Shown here in pieces: positions 27,376 to 38,639 of a stretch of DNA of 64,000 nucleotides. The notes beneath the pieces were generated by a model. That model ran no database searches. It saw only the letters and a program-made list of their open reading frames with translations, and was not told the origin of the DNA. Source of the DNA: Herbaspirillum sp. AP02 (GTDB lineage: Bacteria; Pseudomonadota; Gammaproteobacteria; Burkholderiales; Burkholderiaceae_D); NCBI RefSeq assembly GCF_015767275.1, contig NZ_JADWMY010000008.1:186001-250000 (forward strand). The letters run 5' to 3'. The number at the start of each line of letters is the position of its first letter. Position 1 is the first letter of the stretch. The translations under genes were made by a program, and so were the position numbers.

Positions 27376-27570
27376 GGAGTGTTCCAAGGGTGGAGGCCGA
27401 CGGCGTGGATGTGCGTCGGCATGAGCGGAACATTCTAGGACGGCAGGTCAGACTTGCCTTTGCGATGAAACAAAGGCGGGATGCTTTGCCACGGCAATGT
27501 GCCGCATGCGGAGAGAACTCGCGGTGGGATGGAGAAAGAGATGCCTGAACAGGGAGGCCAGACGAAACAA

Positions 27571-27590
27571 CGCCGACCTGTAGGTCGGCG
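27571..27590 (-). terminator. Hairpin terminator after leuA
   Basis: An 8-bp perfect stem (CGCCGACC with GGTCGGCG) and a 4-base loop lie 54 bases past the leuA stop. On the minus strand the stem is followed by TTGTTTCG, a short T-rich run that fits moderate Rho-independent termination. Confidence 0.6.
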
Positions 27591-27644
27591 CTGGAAGCGT
27601 TACGCTCGCGGAAACAGGCCGGGATCGCCGGCGCTGTTCCGTTT

Positions 27645-30069
<2,425 letters not shown>

Positions 30070-30711
30070 ATGCAGAAACGCCCGGACCTGATCGTTTGCG
30101 AAGAATGCGACGCCGTCTACCAGCGCACGCCGCTGGATGAGGGCGAGATCGCCCGTTGCCTGCGCTGCGGCGCCGAGCTTGAGCGCGATACCGGCAAGCG
30201 CCTGCAGCACCTGCTGCCGCTGACGCTGGGTGCGCTGATCCTGTTCGTGATCGCCAATGTCTTTCCCATCGTGACCATCGAGCTGCAGGGGTTGTCCAGC
30301 CAGACTACCCTGATCGGCGCGGTGCTTGCGCTCACCCGCGATGGCATGTCGGAGGTGGCGCTGCTGGTGCTGGCCACGACCCTGCTGTTTCCACTGATCC
30401 AGCTGGGGGTGCTGCTTTACCTGTTGCTGCCGGCGGCGCGTGCTACCCGGCCGCCCGGTTTCGTGCTGCTGCTGCGGTTGATGCAGGCGGCGCGGCCCTG
30501 GGGCATGATCGAGGTCTTCATGCTGGGCATCCTGGTGGCGCTGATCAAGCTGTCCAACATGGCCGAGGTGATTCCCGGCCCGGCGTTGTGGTCCTTCGGT
30601 GGCCTGACGGTTTTACTGACGGTGGTGGTGTCGTTCAATCCGCGCTATCTGTGGCATCTGTGGGAGCAGCAGCAGGCCGAGCAGTTCGGTGACCACGGAG
30701 CAGGTGCATGA
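30070..30711 (+). CDS. pqiA: PqiA-like membrane protein, first half
   Basis: PqiA is the inner-membrane partner of the PqiBC tunnel, which is thought to carry lipids between the inner and outer membranes. This 213-residue protein begins with a zinc-ribbon pattern (CEEC and CLRC separated by about 17 residues) and has about four membrane segments with a KLSNMAEVIPGPALWSF region. In E. coli PqiA is one protein with two such ribbon-plus-membrane units; here each unit is a separate gene. The stop overlaps the start of the second gene (ATGA), so they are translationally coupled. Confidence 0.9.
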   Translation: MQKRPDLIVCEECDAVYQRTPLDEGEIARCLRCGAELERDTGKRLQHLLPLTLGALILFVIANVFPIVTIELQGLSSQTTLIGAVLALTRDGMSEVALLVLATTLLFPLIQLGVLLYLLLPAARATRPPGFVLLLRLMQAARPWGMIEVFMLGILVALIKLSNMAEVIPGPALWSFGGLTVLLTVVVSFNPRYLWHLWEQQQAEQFGDHGAGA

Positions 30712-31406
30712 GCCGCGTCGCCCATCAACCAGCCAGCGCCGCCCTGGAGGAAGATGAAGACCTGCAGGTGGCGGACGCCGCTTCGCAGGGCGTGATCGGC
30801 TGCCACCACTGCGGCACGGTGTGGCAAGGCGCTACCGAGCACGAGTCTTGCGGCGTGTGTCACGCGCCGCTGCACGTGCGCAAGATCGACAGTCTCACGC
30901 GTACCTGGGCGCTGCTGATCGCGGCCTGCATCATGTACATCCCGGCCAACCTGATGCCGGTGATGGTCACCAGCACCCTGCTGGATGAACAGCGCGACAC
31001 CATCCTCTCCGGCGTCATCTATTTCTGGACCTCGGGTGAATGGGGGCTGGCGCTGGTGGTCTTCGTGGCCAGCTTCCTGGTGCCGCTGTTCAAGCTGGTG
31101 GCGCTGGGCATCCTGGTCATCTCGGCGCGCCGCCGCAGCCGCTGGCAGCGGCTGCAACGGGCCAAGCTGTATCGCCTGGTCGAAGCCATCGGACGCTGGT
31201 CCATGCTGGACGTATTCGTGGTCTCGGTGCTGACCGGGCTGGTCAAGATCCACGGTTTCGCCAACGTCCATGCCGGCATCGGCATTGCCGCCTTTGGTGC
31301 GGTGGTGGTGCTGACCATGCTGGCCTCGCTCTCCTTCGATCCGCGCCTGATCTGGGACGATGCCACCCCGATTTCAACTGTCAACAAGAAACAGGAACCC
31401 GCATGA
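30708..31406 (+). CDS. pqiA: PqiA-like membrane protein, second half
   Basis: This 232-residue protein is the second PqiA unit. It has a zinc ribbon (CHHC and CGVC about 19 residues apart), then about four membrane segments with IPANLMPVMVTS and ARRRSRWQRLQRAKLYRLVE between them, and WSMLDVFVVSVLTGLVKI. The last motif closely parallels WGMIEVFMLGILVALIKL in the first protein, which shows that the two arose from one duplicated unit. It overlaps the first gene by 4 bases and pqiB by 4 bases. Confidence 0.9.
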   Translation: MSRVAHQPASAALEEDEDLQVADAASQGVIGCHHCGTVWQGATEHESCGVCHAPLHVRKIDSLTRTWALLIAACIMYIPANLMPVMVTSTLLDEQRDTILSGVIYFWTSGEWGLALVVFVASFLVPLFKLVALGILVISARRRSRWQRLQRAKLYRLVEAIGRWSMLDVFVVSVLTGLVKIHGFANVHAGIGIAAFGAVVVLTMLASLSFDPRLIWDDATPISTVNKKQEPA

Positions 31407-33031
31407 CCCCACCTGACACCCCCCAGGACAAACCGGCGCTGCTGCAACCCCGGCGCACGCGCCAGCGCAACTGGCTGCCCTCGCTGGTCTGGCTCATTCC
31501 CATCATCGCGGCCATCGTCGGGCTCACGCTGGTAGCCAAGATCCTGGTCGAACGTGGCCCGGTGGTCACGGTCAGCTTCCGTTCGGCCGAGGGCCTCGAG
31601 GCCGGCAAGACCAAGGTCAAGTACAAGGACGTGGAAATCGGCCAGGTGCAGACCCTGAAGCTGGCTGCTGACCGCTCGCACGTGCTGGTGGGCATCCAGC
31701 TCAATCAGGAAGCCTCCGGCTTCAATGCCGAAGACACGCGTTTCTGGGTGGTGCGCCCGCGCATCGCCGCCTCGGGCATCTCGGGCCTGGGTACCTTGCT
31801 CTCGGGCGCCTATATCGGTGCCGATGCCGGCGTCTCGGAAGAGACCAAGAAGGAATTCGTCGGGCTGGAGCAGCCGCCTATCGTTACGCGGGATGCCTCG
31901 GGCCGCCAGTTCGTCCTGCATACGGACGACCTGGGCTCGCTCGATATCGGTTCGCCCATCTTCTACCGGCGCATCAAGGTCGGCCAGGTGGTGGCCTATG
32001 ACCTCGATTCCGATGGACGTGGCGTGACCCTGCGCATCTTCGTCAATGCTCCCTACGACAAGTTCGTCACCCAGGCGTCGCGCTTCTGGCATGCCAGCGG
32101 TTTCAACATGGAACTCAATGCCAGCGGCTTCAAGCTGCATACCCAGGCGCTGTCGACGGTAGTGCTGGGGGGAATTGCCTTCCGCGACCGGGATGAAGAT
32201 CACGTCAGCGCGCCGGCCAAGGAGGGTTCCGAATATCCGCTGGTGGAAGACGAAAGCGCCGCCATGAAGGAGCCGGATGGCGTGCCGCAGACGGCGCTGC
32301 TGTATTTCGACCAGTCCCTGCGTGGCCTGCAGCCGGGTGCGACCGTCGACTTCCGTGGCGTGGTGCTGGGCGAGGTCAAGAGCATCGGGGTCGAGTACGA
32401 CCGTGAGCGCCGCGAATTCCGCATGCCGGTGCTGGTGCAGATCTATCCGGATCGCCTCGGTCGTCGCTTCCACGAAGAGACCGGCGAGGAGCGTCGCTCC
32501 AATGCGCAACTGCTGCGCCTGCTGGTCAAGCGTGGCCTGCGCGCCCAGCTGCGCAACGGCAACCTCCTGACCGGCCAGCTGTACGTGGCGATCGACTTCT
32601 TCCCCAAGGCCAAGCCGGCGCAGATCGATCCGGACAAGGTGCCGCTGGAATTGCCGACCATCCCGGGCAGCCTGGACGCATTGCAGCAGCAGCTCTCGGA
32701 TATCGCCGGCAAGCTTTCCAAGGTACCGTTCGACGAGATCGGTCGCGATCTGCAGACCACCTTGAAGACCTTGAACAAGACCTTGTCCACGGCCGAGCAG
32801 ACCGCTGCGCGCATCAACAACGACATCGCGCCCGAGATGCAGGCGGCGATGAAGGATGCCCGCAAGACCCTCAATGCGGCCGAGCGCACCTTGTCCGACG
32901 ATGCACCCCTGCAGCAGGACATCCGCCAGACCATGCAGGAACTGTCCAAGGCCGCAGCTTCGATCCGCGTATTGACCGATTACCTGCAACAGCATCCGGA
33001 ATCGCTGATCCGGGGCAAACAGGAGCCATGA
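31403..33031 (+). CDS. pqiB: PqiB, MCE-domain intermembrane tunnel protein
   Basis: PqiB has one N-terminal membrane helix and three MCE (MlaD) domains that stack into a periplasmic tube for lipid transport. This 542-residue protein has the membrane helix at about 25-45. The first MCE starts at VTVSFRSAEGLEAGKTKVKY, the second follows SLDIGSPIFYRRIKVGQVV, and the third follows GLQPGATVDFRGVVLGEV. A long C-terminal helical region, the needle in E. coli PqiB, comes after. Start and stop both overlap neighbours in ATGA form, so pqiA-pqiA-pqiB-pqiC is a single transcription unit. Confidence 0.95.
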   Translation: MTPPDTPQDKPALLQPRRTRQRNWLPSLVWLIPIIAAIVGLTLVAKILVERGPVVTVSFRSAEGLEAGKTKVKYKDVEIGQVQTLKLAADRSHVLVGIQLNQEASGFNAEDTRFWVVRPRIAASGISGLGTLLSGAYIGADAGVSEETKKEFVGLEQPPIVTRDASGRQFVLHTDDLGSLDIGSPIFYRRIKVGQVVAYDLDSDGRGVTLRIFVNAPYDKFVTQASRFWHASGFNMELNASGFKLHTQALSTVVLGGIAFRDRDEDHVSAPAKEGSEYPLVEDESAAMKEPDGVPQTALLYFDQSLRGLQPGATVDFRGVVLGEVKSIGVEYDRERREFRMPVLVQIYPDRLGRRFHEETGEERRSNAQLLRLLVKRGLRAQLRNGNLLTGQLYVAIDFFPKAKPAQIDPDKVPLELPTIPGSLDALQQQLSDIAGKLSKVPFDEIGRDLQTTLKTLNKTLSTAEQTAARINNDIAPEMQAAMKDARKTLNAAERTLSDDAPLQQDIRQTMQELSKAAASIRVLTDYLQQHPESLIRGKQEP

Positions 33032-33666
33032 TGCACAACAGGAACAGCTTCTCTCCCAAGACCCTGGCCGCCGTCGCCCTGGCGGCGTCATTGCTGGCCG
33101 CTTGCGGCAGTTCGCCGTCAACGACGTTCTACACCCTGGCCAGCTCGGCCGATACCGAGCCGGCGGCGCACACCGCCAGCCAGGGGTCACAGACATTTAT
33201 TGAGGTGATGCCGGTGGCGGTACCCGACCGCCTGGCCCGTCCGCAACTGGTGGTGCGCAGCGATGCTACCCGACTGGAGGTGCTGGAGCAGGACCGCTGG
33301 TCCTCGCCCTTCAACAATGAGTTGCGCGATGCCCTGGCCGCCGGCGTGGCCGCGCGCCTGGGCGCCATCGACGTCTCGCGGGGCGGTCGCCCGGCTGACC
33401 AGGCCAGCTATCGGATCAATGTCGAGCTACGCGACTTCGATGCCGCCCGCGGTGGACGCGTCCAGGCCGCCTTCGGCTGGACCATCACCCGCTCCGACGA
33501 CCGCCGCAGCAGCGCCTGTCGGCTGACGGTCGTGGAGCCGGTCAGCGGTGGCGCCAATGCCGACGTGGTCGCCGCCACCCAGAAGGCCGTCGCGCAGGCA
33601 GCGCAGGCGATTGCCGATGGCGTACGCGCTTTGCAGTCGGGGCAGGGTGGGCAGTGTTCGGGGTGA
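33028..33666 (+). CDS. pqiC: PqiC outer-membrane lipoprotein
   Basis: This 212-residue lipoprotein has a signal peptide with lipobox LLAAC near residue 26, and a mature part starting with GSSPSTTFYTLAS, typical of the PqiC/DUF330 (ABC-type transport auxiliary lipoprotein) family. PqiC anchors the PqiB needle at the outer membrane. The Cys pair in the mature domain (SACRLTVVE and the C-terminal QCSG) could form a disulfide. It is the last gene of the pqi unit and is followed by a terminator. Confidence 0.93.
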   Translation: MMHNRNSFSPKTLAAVALAASLLAACGSSPSTTFYTLASSADTEPAAHTASQGSQTFIEVMPVAVPDRLARPQLVVRSDATRLEVLEQDRWSSPFNNELRDALAAGVAARLGAIDVSRGGRPADQASYRINVELRDFDAARGGRVQAAFGWTITRSDDRRSSACRLTVVEPVSGGANADVVAATQKAVAQAAQAIADGVRALQSGQGGQCSG

Positions 33667-33695
33667 GATCGCCCGGATCAATCGAGCGCCCAAGA

Positions 33696-33723
33696 AAAAG
33701 CCGCTTCCTCGGAAGCGGCTTTT
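33696..33723. terminator. Terminator between pqiC and rhlE
   Basis: AAAAGCCGCTTCC pairs exactly with GGAAGCGGCTTTT, with a very small loop around TC. A-rich and T-rich flanks on the two sides let it act in both directions between the convergent genes. Confidence 0.88.
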
Positions 33724-33757
33724 CAACATCTCAAGACCGGTCAGCGATCAGTAGCGA

Positions 33758-35260
33758 TCAACGATCACCGTAGGAGCGACGCGGGCCGTCGGCGCGGAAG
33801 CCGCCACCGTTGTTGCCCTTGTAGCCGCCGCCAGCACCGCCTTCGCGACGCGGACCGCCGGCCGGCTTGGCGCCGCCGAAGCTGCGACCTTCGCGATTGC
33901 CACCGAAGCCGCCTTCACGATTGCCGCCGAAACCACCTTCGCGTTGGCCACCGCCTTCACGGTTGCCAGCGCCGAAGCGCGGGCCGCTGTTGCTGCGGCC
34001 ATCGCCCGGACGCCAGCCACCCGGCTTGCGCGGGCTGCGCGGAGCAGCCGACTTCTTCGGTTCGAAACCTTCGACCACGTCGACCGGAATGGTCTGCTTG
34101 GTGAAGCGCTCGATACGCTTGACCTGCATGCCTTCGGCATGGTTCACCAGCGAGATGGCCACACCGTTGCGGCCGGCACGGCCGGTACGGCCAATGCGGT
34201 GCACGTAGTCTTCGGCGAACTTGGGCAGGTCGTAGTTGAAGACGTGGGTGATGGCCGGCACGTCGATGCCGCGGGCGGCCACGTCGGTGGCCACCAGCAT
34301 GCGCACCTGACCGCGACGCAGGCTGTTCAGGGTGCGGTTGCGAGCGCCCTGGTGCATGTCGCCATGCAGTGCGGCGGCAGCGAAACCGGCGATGTTCAGG
34401 CGGTCGGCGATGGTGTCGGCGTCACGCTTGGTGGCGGTGAAGATCACGGCCTGGTCGATGCTGGTGTCACGCAGCAGGTGGTCCAGCAGGCGATTCTTGT
34501 GCGACAGGTCATCCACGAAGTGCACGCGCTGCATGATGTTTTCATGACGGGTCGACGAGCTGGCGATCTGGATGGTCAGCGGGTTGTTGGTGATGCGCTT
34601 GGCCATGTTGCCGACGACGCCGTCCAGCGTGGCCGAGAACAGCATGGTCTGGCGCGTGGCCGGGGTGGCGGCGACGATCTTTTCGATGTCGTCGATGAAG
34701 CCCATGTCCAGCATGCGGTCGGCTTCGTCCAGCACCAGGATCTGCAGTTGCGAGAAATCGATCTTGCCGGATTCCATGTGGTCGATCAGACGACCCGGGG
34801 TGGCGACCAGGATTTCAGGATTGCGCGACAGCAGTTGCATCTGCTTCGGGTAGGGCATGCCACCCAGGATCGACACCACGCGCACACGGCGCATGTAGGA
34901 GCCGTACTTGTCGGTGGCGGTGGTCACTTGCAGGGCCAGTTCGCGGGTGGGGGTCAGCACCAGCATCTTCGGCTGTGCCGGCTGGAAACGCGGACGCTCG
35001 CCACGAGCACGGGTGGCCTGGCGGTCCTGGTTAGGGGTACGGGCGGCTTGCGGCGCCTGCGGCAGGTCTGCCAGCTGGTGCAGCGAAGGCAGCATGAAAG
35101 CGGCGGTCTTGCCCGAACCGGTCTGCGAGGACACCAGCAGATCCTGGCCGCTGATGGCGGCGGGGATGGCTTTTTCCTGGACCGGGGTCGGGGTGGTGTA
35201 GCCTGCTTCGGTCAGGGCTTTGATGATCGAAGGGTTCAGGCCGAGTGCTTCAAAAGTCAT
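33758..35260 (-). CDS. rhlE: DEAD-box RNA helicase RhlE
   Basis: This ATP-dependent RNA helicase, of the type involved in ribosome maturation and RNA turnover, has 500 residues from ATG 35258-35260. The frame is open to 35395, but homology starts at MTFEALGL. Motifs in order are the Q motif region (TPTPVQEKAIP), SQTGSGKT, PTRELALQV, VLDEADRMLDMGF, FSATL, and HRIGRTGRAG. The C-terminal 90 or so residues are a Gly/Arg/Asn-rich tail with GGFGGNREG repeats and many Arg, typical of RNA-binding tails. A long leader with a stable hairpin lies between it and fabI. Confidence 0.95.
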   Translation of the reverse strand: MTFEALGLNPSIIKALTEAGYTTPTPVQEKAIPAAISGQDLLVSSQTGSGKTAAFMLPSLHQLADLPQAPQAARTPNQDRQATRARGERPRFQPAQPKMLVLTPTRELALQVTTATDKYGSYMRRVRVVSILGGMPYPKQMQLLSRNPEILVATPGRLIDHMESGKIDFSQLQILVLDEADRMLDMGFIDDIEKIVAATPATRQTMLFSATLDGVVGNMAKRITNNPLTIQIASSSTRHENIMQRVHFVDDLSHKNRLLDHLLRDTSIDQAVIFTATKRDADTIADRLNIAGFAAAALHGDMHQGARNRTLNSLRRGQVRMLVATDVAARGIDVPAITHVFNYDLPKFAEDYVHRIGRTGRAGRNGVAISLVNHAEGMQVKRIERFTKQTIPVDVVEGFEPKKSAAPRSPRKPGGWRPGDGRSNSGPRFGAGNREGGGQREGGFGGNREGGFGGNREGRSFGGAKPAGGPRREGGAGGGYKGNNGGGFRADGPRRSYGDR

Positions 35261-35647
35261 AATCTCTTTCGTGAAAGTGAACGCCAAGCACGAGACGGGC
35301 GCACGCAAGCGCGCCGGGCATCGAGTGCCTGAACGAAAAAAAGCAACGCCAACCGACGAAATGACTATGAAAAATACAAAGAAATTTCGGCACAAAAGCT
35401 TTGCGCCGGGACGGCATCATCAAGGGATGCCAGGGGCGGGGGGCTTTTACGGGGAACTTGTCGTTATGACAGGTAAGGCTTGCGAAGCTGCTTGGGCGAA
35501 TCTGGCTGGAAATCCTGGAGGCCAGGGTTCACGTCCGATTCGCCTGTACATCGGTTATTGCGATGCACAAGCGAATCATACAGTAAAACATCGAAATTAG
35601 CACCAAAGGATTTCGATAACTGTCTTTTATTTGCGGAGGTGGCTTGC
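35261..35647. other. rhlE-fabI intergenic region with stable hairpins
   Basis: The 387-bp gap between two minus-strand genes is partly AT-rich. It carries the long hairpin at 35537-35577 and a smaller imperfect one at 35389-35407 (GGC-CAAA with TTTG-GCC). It must hold the rhlE promoter and any fabI terminator. No protein-coding gene is supported. Confidence 0.5.
35537..35577 (-). promoter_or_regulatory. Long hairpin upstream of rhlE
   Basis: A stem of 7, 3 and 5 base pairs separated by two single mismatches (GATTCGC, TGT and CATCG pairing with CGATG, ACA and GCGAATC) encloses the 7-base loop GTTATTG. It lies about 280 bases upstream of rhlE and 70 bases past the fabI stop. No T tract follows on either strand. 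It could be part of a structured rhlE leader or a small RNA. Confidence 0.45.
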
Positions 35648-36430
35648 TTATTCCGCCATTCCGCCAACTACGCGGGAAAAGCCGCCGTCCACGTAGGTGA
35701 TTTCACCGGTAATGCCCGAGGCCAGGTCGGAGAGCAGGAAGGCCGAGGCATTGCCGACATCTTCGATGGTCACGTTGCGGCGCAGCGGGGCCGTGGCGGC
35801 GACGGCGCCCAGGATCTTGCCGAAGCCCTTGATGCCGCTGGCGGCCAGGGTCTTGATCGGGCCGGCCGAGACGCCGTTGACGCGCACGCCCTTGGGGCCG
35901 AGCGATTCGGCCAGGTAGCGCACCGACGCTTCCAGCGAGGCCTTGGCCAGGCCCATGGTGTTGTAGTTGGGGACCACGCGCTCCGAACCCAGGTAGGTCA
36001 GGGTCAGCAGGGCGGCGTTGGGCGAGAGCAGCGGCATGGCGGCCTTGGCCATGGCCGGGAAGCTGTACGCCGAAATGTCGTGGGCGATCTTGAAGCCTTC
36101 GCGCGAGAAGCCTTCCAGGAAGTCGCCGGCAATGGCGTCGGCCGGGGCGAAGCCGATGGCATGCACCAAACCGTCGAGCTGGCTCCAGGACTTGCCCAGG
36201 TCGGCGAACAAGGCATTGATCTGCTCATCGCTGCCGACGTCGCAATCGAAGATCAGCTTGCTGTCGAACTCTTCGGCGAACTTGGTGATGCGGTCCTTGA
36301 AGCGCTCACCGACGTAGGTGAAGGCCAGTTCGGCGCCTTCGCGCTTGCACGCCTGGGCGATGCCGTAGGCGATGGAACGGTTGGACAGCAAGCCGGTGAT
36401 CAGAATTTTTTTGCCTTGCAGAAATGCCAT
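35648..36430 (-). CDS. fabI: Enoyl-[acyl-carrier-protein] reductase FabI
   Basis: FabI performs the last reductive step of each fatty-acid elongation cycle with NADH. From ATG 36428-36430 (GGAG five bases upstream) the product is 260 residues. The catalytic Tyr146, Tyr156 and Lys163 fall at the E. coli FabI numbering ([15 protein letters not shown]). The [13 protein letters not shown] loop near the N-terminus binds NADH and the [13 protein letters not shown] segment closes the fold. It is read away from the divergent yej operon. The ORF is open farther upstream, but the homology and ribosome binding site fix this start. Confidence 0.97.
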   Translation of the reverse strand: MAFLQGKKILITGLLSNRSIAYGIAQACKREGAELAFTYVGERFKDRITKFAEEFDSKLIFDCDVGSDEQINALFADLGKSWSQLDGLVHAIGFAPADAIAGDFLEGFSREGFKIAHDISAYSFPAMAKAAMPLLSPNAALLTLTYLGSERVVPNYNTMGLAKASLEASVRYLAESLGPKGVRVNGVSAGPIKTLAASGIKGFGKILGAVAATAPLRRNVTIEDVGNASAFLLSDLASGITGEITYVDGGFSRVVGGMAE

Positions 36431-36754
36431 GATGACTCCGTATGGTCCGCCGCGTCCTGCGTAGGGCCGCCTGGCAGGCGGGCGCGCGGGGCGGCCGATG
36501 GTGATGGCGACGGTCGCATCGTGCGGCCACCGCGCTGGAACAGACCCGGATTGTAGGGGCTTGCGGCAGGCGCGGCAACCTCTGCCCACTGGCCAGGAGC
36601 GCAGGAGTCTGCTGAGCTTAGTCGTTTTAATTGCTTCCCTGTAATCGTTCCTCTATTTACAATGCCCCGGAACAAAATCGTTTCCAGGCCGGTGGGCACG
36701 GGACTTGCCTGCCCCCAGATATCAACGCCCGCGACAGCGCAGACAGACAACCGC
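36431..36754. other. Divergent fabI-yejA intergenic region (324 bp)
   Basis: The fabI side is GC-rich. The yejA side has an AT-rich patch from 36620 to 36665 with TACAAT at 36658-36663, a plausible -10 for the yej operon, though the best -35 (TTCCCT, 17 bases upstream) is weak. No gene is supported. Confidence 0.4.
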
Positions 36755-38581
36755 ATGGTCAAGCCCCTGAAGACATCCCGGATTTTCCTTTCCTCCCTGC
36801 TGGCCGCCACGCTGGCTTACGCCGCTCCAGCCCACGCCGAGCATGCCTTTTCGCTGTACGACACGCCCAAGTATCCGGCCGGCTTCACCCATTTCGACTA
36901 CGTCAATGCAGACGCGCCACGCCGCGGCACGCTCTATCTGGCCAACCCCGACCGCCGCACCAGCTTCGACAAGTTCAATCCCTTGTCCCTGAAGGGTGTG
37001 GCCGCCGCCGGGCTGGACCAACTGATGTTCGAGACCCTGGCCGTGTCCTCCGCCGACGAGGTCGCGACCGTCTACGGCTTGCTGGCCGACGACATGAAGC
37101 TGGCGCCGGACCGCATGTCCATGACCTTCCACTTGAATCCCAAGGCGCGCTTCAACAATGGCGACAAGGTCACGGCCGAGGATGTGAAGTATTCCTACGA
37201 CACCATCCTGGCCAAGGGGGCGCCGCAATTCAAATCGGTCTTTGCCGATGTGAAGGATTGTGTAGTGGTCGATGCGGCGACGGTGCGCTTCGACTTCGCC
37301 AGCAGCAACCATGAATTGCCGTTGATCGTGGGCAGCGTGCCGGTGTTCTCCAAAAAATGGGCGCAGGGCACCCCCTTCGACCAGATCCAGCTGACCCCGC
37401 CCATCAGCACCGGCCCTTACGTGATCGAGAGCTACGACACCGGCCGCAGCATCACCTACCGCCGCAATCCCGACTACTGGGGCAAGGAGGTGCCGGCCCG
37501 GCGCGGCATGTTCAACTTCGAGCGCATCGTCTACCGTTTCTACAAGGATGACCTGGCACGCCTGGAAGCCTTCAAGGCCGGCGAGTTCGACGTGGTGGTG
37601 GAATACAGCGCCAAGAACTGGGCGCGCAGCTATACCGGCCCGCAGTTCCGCGACGGTCGCATCATCAAGAAGGAGTTCAAGCATTCCAATGGTGCCGGCA
37701 TGCAGGGTTTCGTGATGAACCTGCGGCGCGACCAGTTCAAGGATGTGCGCGTGCGCCAGGCCATCGGGCTGGCGCTGGACTATGAATGGATGAACCGCCA
37801 GCTGTTCTACGGCCAGTACACCCGCATCTACTCCTTCTTCAACAACAGCCAGCTGGCCGCGACCGGCGAGCCGCAGGGCGACGAGCTGGCCTTGCTGAGG
37901 TCGCTGCAGGCCAAGGGCCTGAAGATCGATCCGGCGGTGTTCGGCCCGGCACCCATCCCGCCCTCGACCAATCCGCCCGCCTCGCTGCGCGCCAACCTGC
38001 GCCAGGCCCGCGAACTGCTGGCCCAGGCCGGCTGGGTCTATCGCGATGGCGCGGTACGCAATGCCCAGGGCGTGGCGCTGTCCTTCGAGATCCTGGATGA
38101 CCAGAGTTCCATGTCGCGCGTCATCAGCGTGTTTGCGCGCAACCTGCGCACGCTGGGCATCGATGTGGTCCAGCGCAGCGCCGACTACGCGCTGGTGGCC
38201 AAGCGCATGGAAGATTTCGACTTCGACATGACCAGCATTCGCTTTCCCGATACCAGCAGTCCGGGCAATGAACTGTTCGACATGTTCGGCTCCAAGGCCG
38301 CTGATGAAAAAGGTTCCAACAACGCCTGGGGCCTGAAGGACCCGGTGGTGGACCAGCTGGTGCAGGCCGTGGTGGCGGCCGATACCCGGGTCCGGCTGAC
38401 CGCTGCAGCGCGGGCGCTGGACCGGGTGCTGCTGCACAAGTACATCGTGGTGCCGCACTGGTATTCGTCCACCCACCGTATCGCCTACCAGAACCGCTTC
38501 GGCATCCCGCAGGTAGCACCGCTGTATTACCAGGCCGATCCCTATGTGATCAGCACCTGGTGGGAAGAGAAGGGGCGTTGA
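36755..38581 (+). CDS. yejA: YejA, peptide/microcin-type ABC transporter binding protein
   Basis: This 608-residue periplasmic solute-binding protein of family 5 delivers oligopeptides, including peptide-nucleotide antibiotics of the microcin C type in E. coli, to the YejBEF importer. ATG 36755 is chosen because it starts a clear Sec signal peptide (MVKPLKTSRIFLSSLLAAT, cleavage after AHA). The mature region shows FDYVNADAPRRGTLYLA, DPVVDQLVQAVVAADT and the family RRNPDYWG motif. It is the first of four yej genes in the same order as E. coli yejABEF. Confidence 0.92.
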   Translation: MVKPLKTSRIFLSSLLAATLAYAAPAHAEHAFSLYDTPKYPAGFTHFDYVNADAPRRGTLYLANPDRRTSFDKFNPLSLKGVAAAGLDQLMFETLAVSSADEVATVYGLLADDMKLAPDRMSMTFHLNPKARFNNGDKVTAEDVKYSYDTILAKGAPQFKSVFADVKDCVVVDAATVRFDFASSNHELPLIVGSVPVFSKKWAQGTPFDQIQLTPPISTGPYVIESYDTGRSITYRRNPDYWGKEVPARRGMFNFERIVYRFYKDDLARLEAFKAGEFDVVVEYSAKNWARSYTGPQFRDGRIIKKEFKHSNGAGMQGFVMNLRRDQFKDVRVRQAIGLALDYEWMNRQLFYGQYTRIYSFFNNSQLAATGEPQGDELALLRSLQAKGLKIDPAVFGPAPIPPSTNPPASLRANLRQARELLAQAGWVYRDGAVRNAQGVALSFEILDDQSSMSRVISVFARNLRTLGIDVVQRSADYALVAKRMEDFDFDMTSIRFPDTSSPGNELFDMFGSKAADEKGSNNAWGLKDPVVDQLVQAVVAADTRVRLTAAARALDRVLLHKYIVVPHWYSSTHRIAYQNRFGIPQVAPLYYQADPYVISTWWEEKGR

Positions 38582-38639
38582 AGATGAAGCACGCAACGAT
38601 GTCCGGCCAGGCCGGTCTTGAACGAGGATGCCTGCAGTC

